Part shown: positions 44,280 through 53,725 of the stretch, piece by piece
Layout of the letters: each line of letters opens with the position of its first letter
Position numbering within the stretch: position 1 is the stretch's first letter
NCBI GenBank assembly: GCA_902575815.1
Contig: CACGTA010000004.1
Location: 1 to 64,000, forward strand
Direction: 5' to 3'
Source: an uncultured Alphaproteobacteria bacterium
GTDB taxonomy: Bacteria > Pseudomonadota > Alphaproteobacteria > HIMB59 > GCA-002718135
Length of the DNA: 64,000 nucleotides
Notes under the pieces: model-generated
What the model saw: the letters and a program-made list of their open reading frames with translations, nothing else
Databases searched by the model: none
What the model was told of the DNA's origin: nothing
Position numbers and translations under genes: made by a program

Positions 44280-45197
44280 TTACTTAATTGCTCTTCTTAA
44301 TCTGTCATTTATAGTTTTGCCAAGCCCTTTATCAGGTATTTCTACTACAGCAATTTTTTTGCATCTACTTTGATCTAATTTATGAAGATAATGATAAAAA
44401 TTTTTTGCTGCTTCATTTAAATTTTTTTTATTACTCAAATTTAAATTAATTATTTTAGACTTTAATTTATTATTGCCAAAATTTAATAAACCTTCATTTT
44501 TTAGTATTCTCTTAGCATTCATTCTTATTGGCTTTAAAGTTGAGTAATGTTTTTTTAAATTACCAGGAGAAATAGATGATTTCTTTTTAATTTTTACTTT
44601 TGCATATTTATTTAGCTCTTCAACAGTTATGCTGCCATATCTTAATACTTCAATTTTATTATTGTTATCAATTCTAACAACTGTGGACTCTAATCCATGA
44701 GAAGACTGTTTATCTTTTAAAACAAATATTTTTTTTACGAGAATAGGATCGATATCCATAATATTGGTTACGGAAGTTCTTTCTGATAGATTAGCACTAG
44801 GGGCTGCAATAGGTAGGTCAAATAAAGTAATTAATTTTTTAGCCAATTTATTACTGGGAATTCTGCAGCCAACTAAAGTTGAGTTGTTAGAGACTAATTT
44901 TGATATTTTAGAATTTTTCTTTTTTTGTAATATTATTGTCAAAGGACCAGGCCAGAATGTTGAACCTAATATTTTTTCAAATTTATTTAAAATAAAATAT
45001 TTTTCTATTTGTTTAATACTTTTAAAGTGACAGATAATTGGATTACTTCGTGGTCTTTTTTTTACTTTAAAAATAGATTTTACAGCCTCATCATTTGTTG
45101 CATCTGCTCCAAGACCAAATACTGTTTCTGTGGGAAATATTACAAGTTCTCCACTGCTTAATAATTTTTTTGCAATATCTAACTTATTTTTTTTCAT
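44280..45197 (-). CDS. tsaC: Threonylcarbamoyl-AMP synthase (Sua5/YwlC type)
   Basis: A 305-residue protein with a YrdC domain and a C-terminal Sua5 domain. Seen: VIFPTETVFGLGADATNDEAV near residue 18, KVKKRPRSNPIICHF, SANLSERTSVTN-like PSANLS, and GLESTVVRIDNNNKIEVLRYGS, then SPGNLKKHYSTLKP, the linker that marks Sua5. It makes threonylcarbamoyl-AMP from threonine, bicarbonate and ATP for t6A37 of ANN-decoding tRNAs. Confidence 0.92.
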   Translation of the reverse strand: MKKNKLDIAKKLLSSGELVIFPTETVFGLGADATNDEAVKSIFKVKKRPRSNPIICHFKSIKQIEKYFILNKFEKILGSTFWPGPLTIILQKKKNSKISKLVSNNSTLVGCRIPSNKLAKKLITLFDLPIAAPSANLSERTSVTNIMDIDPILVKKIFVLKDKQSSHGLESTVVRIDNNNKIEVLRYGSITVEELNKYAKVKIKKKSSISPGNLKKHYSTLKPIRMNAKRILKNEGLLNFGNNKLKSKIINLNLSNKKNLNEAAKNFYHYLHKLDQSRCKKIAVVEIPDKGLGKTINDRLRRAIK

Positions 45198-45254
45198 ATT
45201 TTTTTATAAAATGTTTCCATCTATCTTTAAAATAGTTATTATCAATACTTGTAT

Positions 45255-45887
45255 ATGGGAAAAGTTATAGCATTTTCGAATCAAAAAGGTGGTTCAGGTA
45301 AATCGACTCTTTCAGCAAATTTATCAGTTTTGTGGAGCAATAGTGGTTACAAAGTAGCTGTTATAGATGCTGATGCACAAAAAAGTCTATCATATTGGCT
45401 TGAAGCAAGAAAATCTTATTATGGTGAAGATGATATTGGAATAACTCAATTAAATTTTGATATAAGGAATTTAATAGATGAAATTAAAGCAATAAAAAGA
45501 AAGTACGACTTTATAATAATTGATAGCCCTCCATCTATAACTTTTGAAACAATGCAGGTTGTAAAAGCTTCTGATAGAGTATTTGTTCCAGTACAACCAA
45601 GTCCAGTAGACTTAATGGCTACACTTCCTTTTTTAAAAATTGCAAAACAAGAAAGAAAAAATCCAATAATTATTCTTAATAGAGTGATGCCGAGAGCAAA
45701 ATTAACTGACGCAATGATTTTGCGTTTAAGATATGCTGGTGCTAAAATTGCTCGCTCCCGACTGTCTAGCAAGGTATTATTTGCAGAAACATTCTCAGTT
45801 GGAAGGGGTGTGGTAGATATAAGTGTTACATCAGATGCTTCAAAAGAAATAATTAATGTTGGAAACGAAATTTTAAGAAATTTCTAA
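45255..45887 (+). CDS. ParA-family ATPase (orphan)
   Basis: A 210-residue MinD/ParA-type ATPase. Deviant Walker A QKGGSGKST at residues 10-18, Walker A' DADAQKSLSYWLEAR, and Walker B DFIIIDSPPS. No parB gene or parS-like repeats are near, so it is not the chromosomal partition pair; such orphan ParA proteins position other cell components. The ATG at 45255 is preferred over an in-frame TTG at 45249. It sits 4 bases upstream of glmU on the same strand. Confidence 0.88.
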   Translation: MGKVIAFSNQKGGSGKSTLSANLSVLWSNSGYKVAVIDADAQKSLSYWLEARKSYYGEDDIGITQLNFDIRNLIDEIKAIKRKYDFIIIDSPPSITFETMQVVKASDRVFVPVQPSPVDLMATLPFLKIAKQERKNPIIILNRVMPRAKLTDAMILRLRYAGAKIARSRLSSKVLFAETFSVGRGVVDISVTSDASKEIINVGNEILRNF

Positions 45888-45891
45888 CTTA

Positions 45892-47190
45892 ATGTCTGAT
45901 ATCACAACTGTTATACTTGCTGCAGGCAATAGTACGAGATTTAAAGCAAGTAAATCGAAGCTTGTTTATCCATTATGCGGGTTACCAATTGTTTCACATA
46001 TTTTTAATATTGCAAAAAAAATATCTGGTAAAAATATATTAGTTGTATCTAATGAAAAAAATAAAGAAGAATTAAAGTTAATATTAAATACCTCAAAGTT
46101 AGTTGTTCAAAAAAAACAAAAAGGAACCGCTGATGCAATTGAGCAAGTTAAAAAATATGTTAAATCAAAAAATATTTTAATTTTATTTGGTGATACACCT
46201 TTAGTTGAAGTTAAAGATATAAGAAAACTAGTAAGTAAATTTAAAAAAAGTAAAGCGAAAGCTTCGTTAATTGCATTTAATACTTTAGAGCCACATGGTT
46301 ATGGTAGGTTATTATTAAATAACAACTACGTTGAAGAAATAATTGAGCAAATCAATTTAAAACCTGAACAAAAAAAAATCAATTTATGTAATTCTGGTAT
46401 TTTGATAGCAAATACTAAATTATTATTTGATAATTTAAAAAATATTAAAGAAAATAAAATTAAAAAAGAAAGATATCTTCCTGATATATGCAAAATTTTT
46501 TCAAAAAAAAATATTCCTATCAATTATATTGAGTGCAATAAAGAAACAATGTTGGGCATAAATACATTGGATGATTTTAATGTTGTACAAAATATCTTGC
46601 AAAAAAAATACGTAAAAAATTTTATAAAAAATGGAGTCAATTTTTTAAAACCCAATACTTGTTATTTAAGCTATGACACCAAAATTGAACCTACTGTTAC
46701 AATTGAAAGCAATGTTACAATAAAGGCAAAAACAATTATAAAAAAAGGCTCAATAATTAAAAGTAATTCATACTTAGAAGAGGTTACAATAGATGAAAAT
46801 TCACATATTGGTCCAAGTGCTAGATTAAGACCAAAAACAAAAATCGGAAAAAAATCAAAGATTGGTAACTTTGTTGAAATAAAAAATTCTAAAATTGGAA
46901 ATAATGTTTCTATTGCTCATCTTTCATATGTTGGAGATTCAGAAATAGGAAATAATGTGAATATAGGTGCTGGCACAATAACTTGTAACTATGATGGAAA
47001 GAAAAAACATAAAACGATAATAAAAGATAATGTATTTATAGGTTCAAACACATCACTAATTGCTCCAGTTGTAATTGAGTCTAAATCTAGAATTGGCGCA
47101 GGTAGTGTTATCACTAAAAATATTCCCAAAAATTCACTTGCTATTGAAAGATCAGCCTTAAAAATTCTAAGAAATAAAAGATCTAAATAA
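45892..47190 (+). CDS. glmU: Bifunctional GlmU: GlcNAc-1-P uridyltransferase / GlcN-1-P acetyltransferase
   Basis: A 432-residue protein, slightly short for the family (about 450). The N-terminal nucleotidyltransferase domain has LAAGNSTRFKASKSK, QKGTADAIEQ and GDTPLVE; the C-terminal left-handed beta helix has many hexapeptide repeats (EIGNNVNIGAGTITCNYDGK, NVFIGSNTSLIAPVVI). It makes UDP-GlcNAc for peptidoglycan and lipopolysaccharide. The two domains are intact, so the shortness is probably streamlining of linkers and the C-terminus. Confidence 0.94.
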   Translation: MSDITTVILAAGNSTRFKASKSKLVYPLCGLPIVSHIFNIAKKISGKNILVVSNEKNKEELKLILNTSKLVVQKKQKGTADAIEQVKKYVKSKNILILFGDTPLVEVKDIRKLVSKFKKSKAKASLIAFNTLEPHGYGRLLLNNNYVEEIIEQINLKPEQKKINLCNSGILIANTKLLFDNLKNIKENKIKKERYLPDICKIFSKKNIPINYIECNKETMLGINTLDDFNVVQNILQKKYVKNFIKNGVNFLKPNTCYLSYDTKIEPTVTIESNVTIKAKTIIKKGSIIKSNSYLEEVTIDENSHIGPSARLRPKTKIGKKSKIGNFVEIKNSKIGNNVSIAHLSYVGDSEIGNNVNIGAGTITCNYDGKKKHKTIIKDNVFIGSNTSLIAPVVIESKSRIGAGSVITKNIPKNSLAIERSALKILRNKRSK

Positions 47191-47237
47191 TAACCCTTGT
47201 TTCAAGATATATTAGGGTTTATGAGCCTTTTCAAATT

Positions 47238-48611
47238 ATGAGCGATAAATGGTCACCAAATAGTTGGAGAAATAAAAATGCTCTTCATATGCCTAACTAT
47301 CAGAATGAAGATCATCTAAATAAAACTCTAAATGAAATTTCCAAATATCCACCTTTAGTTTTTGCTGGAGAAGCGAGACTATTAAAAAAGAAACTTGGAG
47401 AAGTTTCAAACGGAAATGCTTTTTTATTACAAGGTGGAGATTGTGCAGAAAGTTTTGCAGATTTTCATCCAGATAATATTAGAGATACATTTAAAGTTAT
47501 TTTACAAATGGCTGTTGTATTAACGTTTGGCGCTTCTTGTCCAATTGTTAAAGTAGGAAGAATTGCTGGACAGTTTGCAAAGCCAAGATCATCTGCCACA
47601 GAAGTTATTAATGATTTAGAACTTGAGTCTTATAAAGGCGATATAATTAATGGGATAGACTTCAATCAAAAAGACAGAGATCCTAATCCAGATAGATTAA
47701 TTCAGGCCTACAATCAGTCTGCATCTACACTTAATCTTTTAAGAGCTTTTTCTCAGGGCGGTTTTGCCAATTTAAATAAAATACATCAATGGAACCTAAA
47801 TTTTGTTAAAGGTGAGAATGCTGCTAAATTTAGAGAGATATCTTCTAGAATTGACGAATGCTTATCTTTTATGGAGGCATGTGGAATAAATGGAAACAGT
47901 GTAAGACAATTAAATGAAACAGACTTCTTTACAAGTCATGAAGCTTTACTTCTTCAATATGAGGAAGCATTAACAAGAATAGATAGTACTTCAGGTAAGT
48001 GGTACGATGTTTCAGCTCACATGTTGTGGGTAGGTGACAGAACACGACAACTTGATGGAGCACATATTGAATTTTTAAGAGGTATTGAGAACCCTATAGG
48101 TATTAAAGTGGGTCCAAGCACAAAGACAGAAGAACTATTAAAGATATTAGATGTGTTGAATCCAAATAATGAAGCTGGAAAAATAACGCTGATATGTAGA
48201 ATGGGTCATGAAAAAGTTAGTGGAATACTTCCAAAAATAATTAGATCAGTTAATTCAGCTGGTAAAAATGTTGTTTGGACTTGTGACCCCATGCATGGAA
48301 ATACTATCAAATCTAACACGGGTTTTAAAACTAGGCCATTAAAAGATATAATTTCTGAAATTCAGCAATTTTTTCAAATTCACAGAAGCGAAGGAACATA
48401 TCCAGGCGGCGTACATTTAGAAATGACTGGTCAAGATGTTACAGAATGTATGGGAGGTCTTCAAGAAATAACAGATGAAGATCTAAAAAATAGATATCAT
48501 ACATATTGTGATCCGAGACTAAATGCCTCGCAGTCTCTAGAATTGGCTTTTTTATTATCAGATTTTTTAAAAGAAGAAAAATTGTTCTCAAAGCAATCTT
48601 CAAATTTATAA
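47238..48611 (+). CDS. Class II 3-deoxy-7-phosphoheptulonate (DAHP) synthase
   Basis: A 457-residue plant/actinobacterial-type DAHP synthase. Seen: WSPNSWRNKNALHMPNY at the start, FLLQGGDCAESFADF near residue 65, KVGRIAGQFAKPRSS, MLWVGDRTRQLDGAHIEF, GIKVGPST, and WTCDPMHGNT. It starts the shikimate pathway from PEP and erythrose-4-phosphate. Class II enzymes have no sequence similarity to E. coli AroG/F/H, so no symbol is given. It lies about 50 bases after glmU. Confidence 0.94.
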   Translation: MSDKWSPNSWRNKNALHMPNYQNEDHLNKTLNEISKYPPLVFAGEARLLKKKLGEVSNGNAFLLQGGDCAESFADFHPDNIRDTFKVILQMAVVLTFGASCPIVKVGRIAGQFAKPRSSATEVINDLELESYKGDIINGIDFNQKDRDPNPDRLIQAYNQSASTLNLLRAFSQGGFANLNKIHQWNLNFVKGENAAKFREISSRIDECLSFMEACGINGNSVRQLNETDFFTSHEALLLQYEEALTRIDSTSGKWYDVSAHMLWVGDRTRQLDGAHIEFLRGIENPIGIKVGPSTKTEELLKILDVLNPNNEAGKITLICRMGHEKVSGILPKIIRSVNSAGKNVVWTCDPMHGNTIKSNTGFKTRPLKDIISEIQQFFQIHRSEGTYPGGVHLEMTGQDVTECMGGLQEITDEDLKNRYHTYCDPRLNASQSLELAFLLSDFLKEEKLFSKQSSNL

Positions 48612-48632
48612 ATTTATATTTATATATAACCT

Positions 48633-49373
48633 ATGAATTCAAAAGATAAGATCGTATACATTTCTAATTGGATTAAAGATTACGCTAAATCTATAAATAA
48701 TCATCCAACTACCCTAGTAATAGGAGTGTCAGGAGGAGTGGACTCAGCTCTTACTAGCACCTTATGTGCTCAAACTGGTTTAAAAACTATAGCTGTTTCA
48801 ATGCCTATTAAGCAAAATTCATCACAACATGATTTAAGTTTAAGACATTTAGAATTTTTAGAGCAAAATTACCCAAATGTAGAAACAAAAATAATCGAGC
48901 TAGATAATGTTTTTAAAACATTTCAAAATACGATGCAAAATTTTGATAGTGAGTTAGCTTTTGCAAATTCAAGATCTAGACTAAGAATGGTAACTCTATA
49001 CCAAATAGCTCAAAGTAATAATGGTATAGTTGTTGGTACTGGAAATAAAGTTGAAGATTTTGGTGTTGGATTTTATACAAAATATGGTGATGGAGGTGTA
49101 GATATATCGCCAATAGCAGATTGTACTAAAACTGAGGTGTGGGAATTAGCTGAAGAAATTGGGGTTATAAAAGATATTATTAGCGCAGCACCGACAGATG
49201 GTTTATGGGATGATAGTAGAAATGATGAAAGTCAGCTTGGTCTTTCATATAAGCAATTAGAAGAAGCAATGGAAAATAAGTCTAGTGAATACTACAGTAG
49301 ATACGAAGAAATTAGAAAACCAAATCTTCATAAGATGAAGCCTATTCCTGTTTGCGAAATTCCTAAAGAATAA
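48633..49373 (+). CDS. nadE: NH3-dependent NAD+ synthetase
   Basis: A 246-residue adenylyl-transfer enzyme. The PP-loop is VIGVSGGVDSALTS at about residues 29-42, followed by ANSRSRLRMVTLYQIAQ, VGTGNKVEDFGVGFYTKYGDGGVDISPIADCTKTEV, and PTDGLWDDSRNDE. It lacks the N-terminal nitrilase domain, so it uses ammonia directly to amidate nicotinate adenine dinucleotide. It ends 1 base before gltX on the same strand. Confidence 0.93.
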   Translation: MNSKDKIVYISNWIKDYAKSINNHPTTLVIGVSGGVDSALTSTLCAQTGLKTIAVSMPIKQNSSQHDLSLRHLEFLEQNYPNVETKIIELDNVFKTFQNTMQNFDSELAFANSRSRLRMVTLYQIAQSNNGIVVGTGNKVEDFGVGFYTKYGDGGVDISPIADCTKTEVWELAEEIGVIKDIISAAPTDGLWDDSRNDESQLGLSYKQLEEAMENKSSEYYSRYEEIRKPNLHKMKPIPVCEIPKE

Positions 49374-49374
49374 T

Positions 49375-50709
49375 ATGAAGTGTAGGTTCGCTCCTAGCCC
49401 TACAGGAAAAATACATATCGGTAATGCTAGATCAGCAATTTTGAACTGGATTTTTTGTCAAAAAAATCAAGGTGAGTTTGTATTAAGAATTGATGATACT
49501 GATGCCAATAGGAGTTCTAAAGAATTTGAGAAAAGTATCAAAGATGATCTTAAATGGCTTGGATTAAATTGGAGTTACACTTTTAATCAGTCCTCTAGAC
49601 AGCATATTTACAATGAGAAAATCCAAATTCTAAAACAAAAGAAAAGACTTTATCCATGTTTTGAAACAGAAGAGGAATTAGCTTTAAAGAAAAAATCTTT
49701 GTTATCATCTGGGAAACCACCTATTTATGATAGATCATCATTAAATCTAAGTGATGAAGAAGTAGAAAAAAAAATAGAATCTGGAATCCAACCCCATTGG
49801 AGATTCAAATTAGATCATGAAAATATTGGTTGGAAAGATATCATTAAAGGAGATGTTTCATTTGATGCAAAAAATTTGAATGATCCTGTTTTAATTAGAG
49901 CTGATGGAACATTGTTATACCATTTACCTTCAGTCATTGATGATATTGAAGAAAAAATTACGCATATTATTAGAGGGGAAGATCACATTGCTAATACTGC
50001 TTATCATATTCAAATTTTTAAGGCTCTTGAATCTTCTATTCCATCATTTGCTCATCATCCATTCTTAGTCGATGAAACTGGTAAGGGTTTTAGCAAAAGA
50101 CTTGGCAGTCTTTCAATTGAAAATTTTAGAGACGAAGGATACGAAAATATATCTTTACTTAATTATTTTCTTTTTATTGGTTCGAGCAGTAATATTGATC
50201 CAATCAAAGATTTAAATGAAATAGTAAAAAAATTTGATATTCAAAACTTATCTAGATCTTCTGCTAAATTTTCAATTGAATCCTTAAGAAATCTTAATGA
50301 AAATACTATTAAATTATTTAGTTATAATGAGATTAGTCATAAGTTAAAAAACATAAAATCTAATTTTCAAAAAGAGAGTTTTTGGCGTTTTATTAAAAAT
50401 AATATTTCATTTGTTAATCAAGCTAAAGAATGGGAAGAAGTAATTACAAAAATAAATAATGCTAAAGATTTAAATATTGATGATAGTTTTATTAATACGG
50501 CAGTTGATGAATTACCCGAGGGTCCTTTTGATGAAACAACATGGGATCATTGGACATCAAAAATTAACAAAAAAACTGGGCTTAAAGGAAAAGATTTATT
50601 TATGCCTTTGAGGTTAATTTTGACAGGAAAATCTCATGGACCCGAATTAAAATATCTACTACCATTATTTGATAGAGACGAAATCTTGCAAAAACTTGGA
50701 AAAATCTAG
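49375..50709 (+). CDS. gltX: Glutamyl-tRNA synthetase (class I, bacterial type)
   Basis: A 444-residue class I synthetase. HIGH-type motif in FAPSPTGKIHIGNARSA at the N-terminus, YDRSSLNLS, the conserved WKDIIKGDVSF and LIRADGTLLYHLPSVIDDIE, IIRGEDHIANTAYHIQIF, and the KMSKR-type loop as GKGFSKRLGSLS. Charges tRNA-Glu, and perhaps tRNA-Gln indirectly. Alphaproteobacteria often have two GltX copies; this could be either one. Confidence 0.94.
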   Translation: MKCRFAPSPTGKIHIGNARSAILNWIFCQKNQGEFVLRIDDTDANRSSKEFEKSIKDDLKWLGLNWSYTFNQSSRQHIYNEKIQILKQKKRLYPCFETEEELALKKKSLLSSGKPPIYDRSSLNLSDEEVEKKIESGIQPHWRFKLDHENIGWKDIIKGDVSFDAKNLNDPVLIRADGTLLYHLPSVIDDIEEKITHIIRGEDHIANTAYHIQIFKALESSIPSFAHHPFLVDETGKGFSKRLGSLSIENFRDEGYENISLLNYFLFIGSSSNIDPIKDLNEIVKKFDIQNLSRSSAKFSIESLRNLNENTIKLFSYNEISHKLKNIKSNFQKESFWRFIKNNISFVNQAKEWEEVITKINNAKDLNIDDSFINTAVDELPEGPFDETTWDHWTSKINKKTGLKGKDLFMPLRLILTGKSHGPELKYLLPLFDRDEILQKLGKI

Positions 50710-50747
50710 TAAATTTTAATTTATACTCTATTAGCGATCTAGTAATT

Positions 50748-52334
50748 ATGGAAGATAAAGTATATTTATTCGATACCACACTTAGAGATGGTCAGCAAAC
50801 AACAGGAGTTAATTTTTCTGTTAGTGATAAAATGAATATATCCCAACATCTTGATGATTTAGGAATAGATTACATTGAAGGTGGATGGCCTGGAGCAAAT
50901 CCTACCGATAATGATTTTTTTTCTAGAAATACAAAATTTTCAAAAAGTAAATTGACTGCCTTTGGTATGACAAGAAGACCAGGTAGAAGTGCAGATAACG
51001 ATCCAGGATTAAATGCACTTATTAATTCAAGCGCAAGTTGTGTTTGTATTGTAGGTAAATCATCATCATTTCACGTTAAAAACGCTTTAGAAATATCTGA
51101 AGATGAAAATTTAAAAATGATCAGTGATAGTATTCAATCAATAAAAAATAAAAACAAAGAGCCAATTTTTGATGCAGAACATTTTTTTGATGGCTTCAAA
51201 GAAAATAAAGAGTTTGCATTGAATTGTATTAAAGCAGCGTATGACGCTGGTGCAAGATGGGTTGTGCTTTGTGATACAAATGGGGGAACTCTTCCAGATG
51301 AAATTTACAATATTGTTTCAGAAGTAGTAAAAGTTATACCAGGTCAAAATGTTGGTATACATGCTCACAATGATACTGACAATGCAGTTGCAAATGCATT
51401 AGCAGCTATTAATGCTGGAGCAAGACAGATACAGGGAACAATTAATGGTTTAGGAGAAAGATGTGGAAATACTAATTTAATTTCCTTAATTCCATCTTTG
51501 GTTCTAAAAACAAAATATAAAACAAATATTTCAAAAGATAAGTTAAAAAATTTAATTCATATTTCTAGAACATTAAACGATATTCTAAACATGCCTTCAA
51601 GAAAAAATGCTCCATATGTTGGAGATCATGCTTTCTCTCATAAAGGTGGATTACATGCATCTGCCATAGAAAAAAATTCTTCAACTTATGAACATATTAA
51701 ACCAGAAATTGTTGGTAATTCTAGAAACGTAGTAATTTCAAATCAGGCAGGAAGATCTAATATATTAAATCAATTAAATAAGATTAATATTGATCTACCT
51801 AAAAATGAAATCAACAATATCTTAGAGATTATCAAGGAAAAAGAATCAGAAGGATATTCATTTGATACTGCTTTAGCTAGTTTTGAACTATTAGTAAGAC
51901 GTTATCTTGGTCATTTTGAGGATTTTTATAATTTAGAAAAATTTAGAGTCACAGATGAAAGAAGATGGAATGCTAAAGGTGAAATTGTTACTGAAGCAGA
52001 GGCTACGGTATTTTTAAAAGTTAAAGATTCAAATATGATGACAGTGGGTACTGGAAATGGTCCAGTAAATGCTATTGATAGTGCATTAAGAAAAGCCCTA
52101 ATTGATTATTATCCTGATCTTAAAGATTTAAAGTTAACTGATTACAAAGTTATGATTCTTTCATCAGAAAAAGGTACTGGCGCTATTACAAGAGTTTTAA
52201 TTGAATCATCTGATTCCACTAATACACATTGGACAACTATTGGCGTATCTCCAAATATTATTGATGCATCTTATAGCGCTATTTTTGATAGCATTACATT
52301 TAAGCTCTTAAATGATTTAAAGAATAAAAATTGA
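50748..52334 (+). CDS. cimA: (R)-citramalate synthase
   Basis: A 528-residue DRE-TIM enzyme. DTTLRDGQQTTGVNFS (metal and catalytic Arg/Asp) near residue 9, DYIEGGWPGANPTD typical of CimA rather than LeuA, GIHAHNDTDNAVANALAA, GTINGLGERCGNTNL, and a C-terminal LeuA-type regulatory domain from about residue 400. It condenses pyruvate and acetyl-CoA to citramalate, a threonine-independent route to 2-oxobutyrate and isoleucine. Overlaps the next gene by 4 bases (TTGA). Confidence 0.92.
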   Translation: MEDKVYLFDTTLRDGQQTTGVNFSVSDKMNISQHLDDLGIDYIEGGWPGANPTDNDFFSRNTKFSKSKLTAFGMTRRPGRSADNDPGLNALINSSASCVCIVGKSSSFHVKNALEISEDENLKMISDSIQSIKNKNKEPIFDAEHFFDGFKENKEFALNCIKAAYDAGARWVVLCDTNGGTLPDEIYNIVSEVVKVIPGQNVGIHAHNDTDNAVANALAAINAGARQIQGTINGLGERCGNTNLISLIPSLVLKTKYKTNISKDKLKNLIHISRTLNDILNMPSRKNAPYVGDHAFSHKGGLHASAIEKNSSTYEHIKPEIVGNSRNVVISNQAGRSNILNQLNKINIDLPKNEINNILEIIKEKESEGYSFDTALASFELLVRRYLGHFEDFYNLEKFRVTDERRWNAKGEIVTEAEATVFLKVKDSNMMTVGTGNGPVNAIDSALRKALIDYYPDLKDLKLTDYKVMILSSEKGTGAITRVLIESSDSTNTHWTTIGVSPNIIDASYSAIFDSITFKLLNDLKNKN

Positions 52335-53041
52335 CTCCAAAAAATCCAAGCATAATTTTAGTTAGACCCCAACTTCCTGAAAACATTGGAATGGTTGCTC
52401 GTGTTATGCACAACTTTGGTTTAAAAGATCTAATTATTGTTTCGCCAAGAGATAAATGGTTAAATAATAAATCAATAAATGCAGCAAAAAAAGCAACGAA
52501 AATTATTAAGAATATTAAAGTTTATGATGATTTAGAAATTGCACTTTCTAATTTTTCTTATGTTGTGGCCACAACGAATAGAAGAAGATATTTGGAAAAA
52601 AATTCTACTAACGATTTTAAATTCATTAAAAGAAAAATTATTGCTAATAAAAAAACAGCAATACTTTTTGGTCCTGAAAATTCAGGACTTTCAAATGAGG
52701 ATTTGAGATTATCTGATATTATTTTTACTATTGAAACAAGTAGTAAAAGTAATTCATTAAATCTTTCTCATGCAGTTACTGTTTTAAGTCATAAATTATT
52801 TGAATTGAATAATTTAAAAATTACTAATTCTATTTCAATTCAAAAAGATAATATTAGTAAATATCAATTATCTAAATTCTTAAATTATGTGATTGAGAAA
52901 CTTGAAAATAAAAAATTTTTTACTCCAAGTGAAAAAAAAGAAAGTATGAAAAATAATATTTATAGTATTTTCACAAAAATCCCTCTCACAAAGAAAGAAT
53001 TGCAGACATTATGGGGAATTACTAAAAAACTTAATAAATAA
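52331..53041 (+). CDS. trmJ: SpoU-class tRNA (cytidine/uridine-2'-O-)methyltransferase TrmJ
   Basis: A 236-residue SPOUT methyltransferase. The three knot motifs are RPQLPENIGMVARVMHNFGL, ILFGPENSGLSNEDL, and SNSLNLSHAVTVLSH. These plus the short N-terminus match TrmJ, which 2'-O-methylates position 32 of several tRNAs. The start is a TTG embedded in the cimA stop (TTGA), one of several TTG starts in the window, which the protein alignment supports because MTPKNPSIILVRP begins exactly there. Confidence 0.9.
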   Translation: MTPKNPSIILVRPQLPENIGMVARVMHNFGLKDLIIVSPRDKWLNNKSINAAKKATKIIKNIKVYDDLEIALSNFSYVVATTNRRRYLEKNSTNDFKFIKRKIIANKKTAILFGPENSGLSNEDLRLSDIIFTIETSSKSNSLNLSHAVTVLSHKLFELNNLKITNSISIQKDNISKYQLSKFLNYVIEKLENKKFFTPSEKKESMKNNIYSIFTKIPLTKKELQTLWGITKKLNK

Positions 53042-53064
53042 GCCAAAAATTGAGTATATTAAAT

Positions 53065-53092
53065 TTGACATAGTACTTTAAATCACTATATA
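53065..53092 (+). promoter_or_regulatory. Consensus promoter of rpsD with a very short leader
   Basis: Perfect -35 TTGACA (53065-53070), 16-base spacer, TATATA (53087-53092). The start site would be about 53099, only some 6 bases before the rpsD ATG at 53105. Confidence 0.7.
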
Positions 53093-53104
53093 CCCCTCAT
53101 AATA

Positions 53105-53725
53105 ATGACAAAAAGACATAACGCTAAATACAAAATTGATAGAAGGTTAGGTGTTAACTTATGGGGGAGACCTAAAAGCCCTTTTAATAGAAGAAACTCA
53201 AAGCCTGGTCAGCATGGTGTTCAAGGACAAAGAAAGAAACTATCAGATTATGGAAATCAGTTATTTGCTAAGCAAAAACTTAAATTTTATTACGGTGATT
53301 TAACTGAAAGACAATTTAGGAATATTTTCAAAAAAGCTTCTAATATTAAAGGTGATACAAGTCAGATTTTAATTGAACTTTTAGAAAGAAGATTAGATGC
53401 TACAGTTTATAGAATGAAATTTGTACCTACAATTTTTTCTGCAAGACAGCTAGTTAATCATGGTCATGTAAAGGTCAATGGAAAAAGAGTGAACATTCCA
53501 TCTTATAGTGTTAGCGACGGAGATGAAATCTCAATAAAAGATAAAAGTAAAGAAATTAACTTAATTGTAGAATCAGTTAGTTCTCAAGAAAGAGAAATTC
53601 CAGAATACTTAGAAGTTGATGTAAAAGAGTTGAAAGGTCGTTTTTTAAGAGCGCCTCTAATTCATGATGTTCCTTATCCTGTAACTATGGAACCTAATTT
53701 AGTTATTGAGTATTATTCAAGATAA
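53105..53725 (+). CDS. rpsD: 30S ribosomal protein S4
   Basis: A 206-residue S4 protein. [17 protein letters not shown] and [18 protein letters not shown] at the N-terminus, [26 protein letters not shown], and the S4 RNA-binding domain [22 protein letters not shown]. Binds 16S rRNA and begins small-subunit assembly. It stands alone rather than in the alpha ribosomal operon, as in other alphaproteobacteria. Its 3' end overlaps the convergent rarD-like gene by 23 bases. Confidence 0.96.
   Translation: MTKRHNAKYKIDRRLGVNLWGRPKSPFNRRNSKPGQHGVQGQRKKLSDYGNQLFAKQKLKFYYGDLTERQFRNIFKKASNIKGDTSQILIELLERRLDATVYRMKFVPTIFSARQLVNHGHVKVNGKRVNIPSYSVSDGDEISIKDKSKEINLIVESVSSQEREIPEYLEVDVKELKGRFLRAPLIHDVPYPVTMEPNLVIEYYSR

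Noticed and set aside
45255..45887. ParA-like gene as part of the chromosome partition locus
   Set aside because: No parB gene or parS-like sites near, and neighbours are tsaC and glmU; better treated as an orphan ParA.
47192..47219. Possible terminator between glmU and the DAHP synthase gene (AACCCT/AGGGTT)
   Set aside because: Only a 6-base stem with a 16-base loop and a TTT tail; too weak to call a terminator.
48633..49373. nadE plus nadK and cinA-like as a dedicated NAD cluster
   Set aside because: They are separated by many unrelated housekeeping genes and lie on different strands; no sign of shared control.
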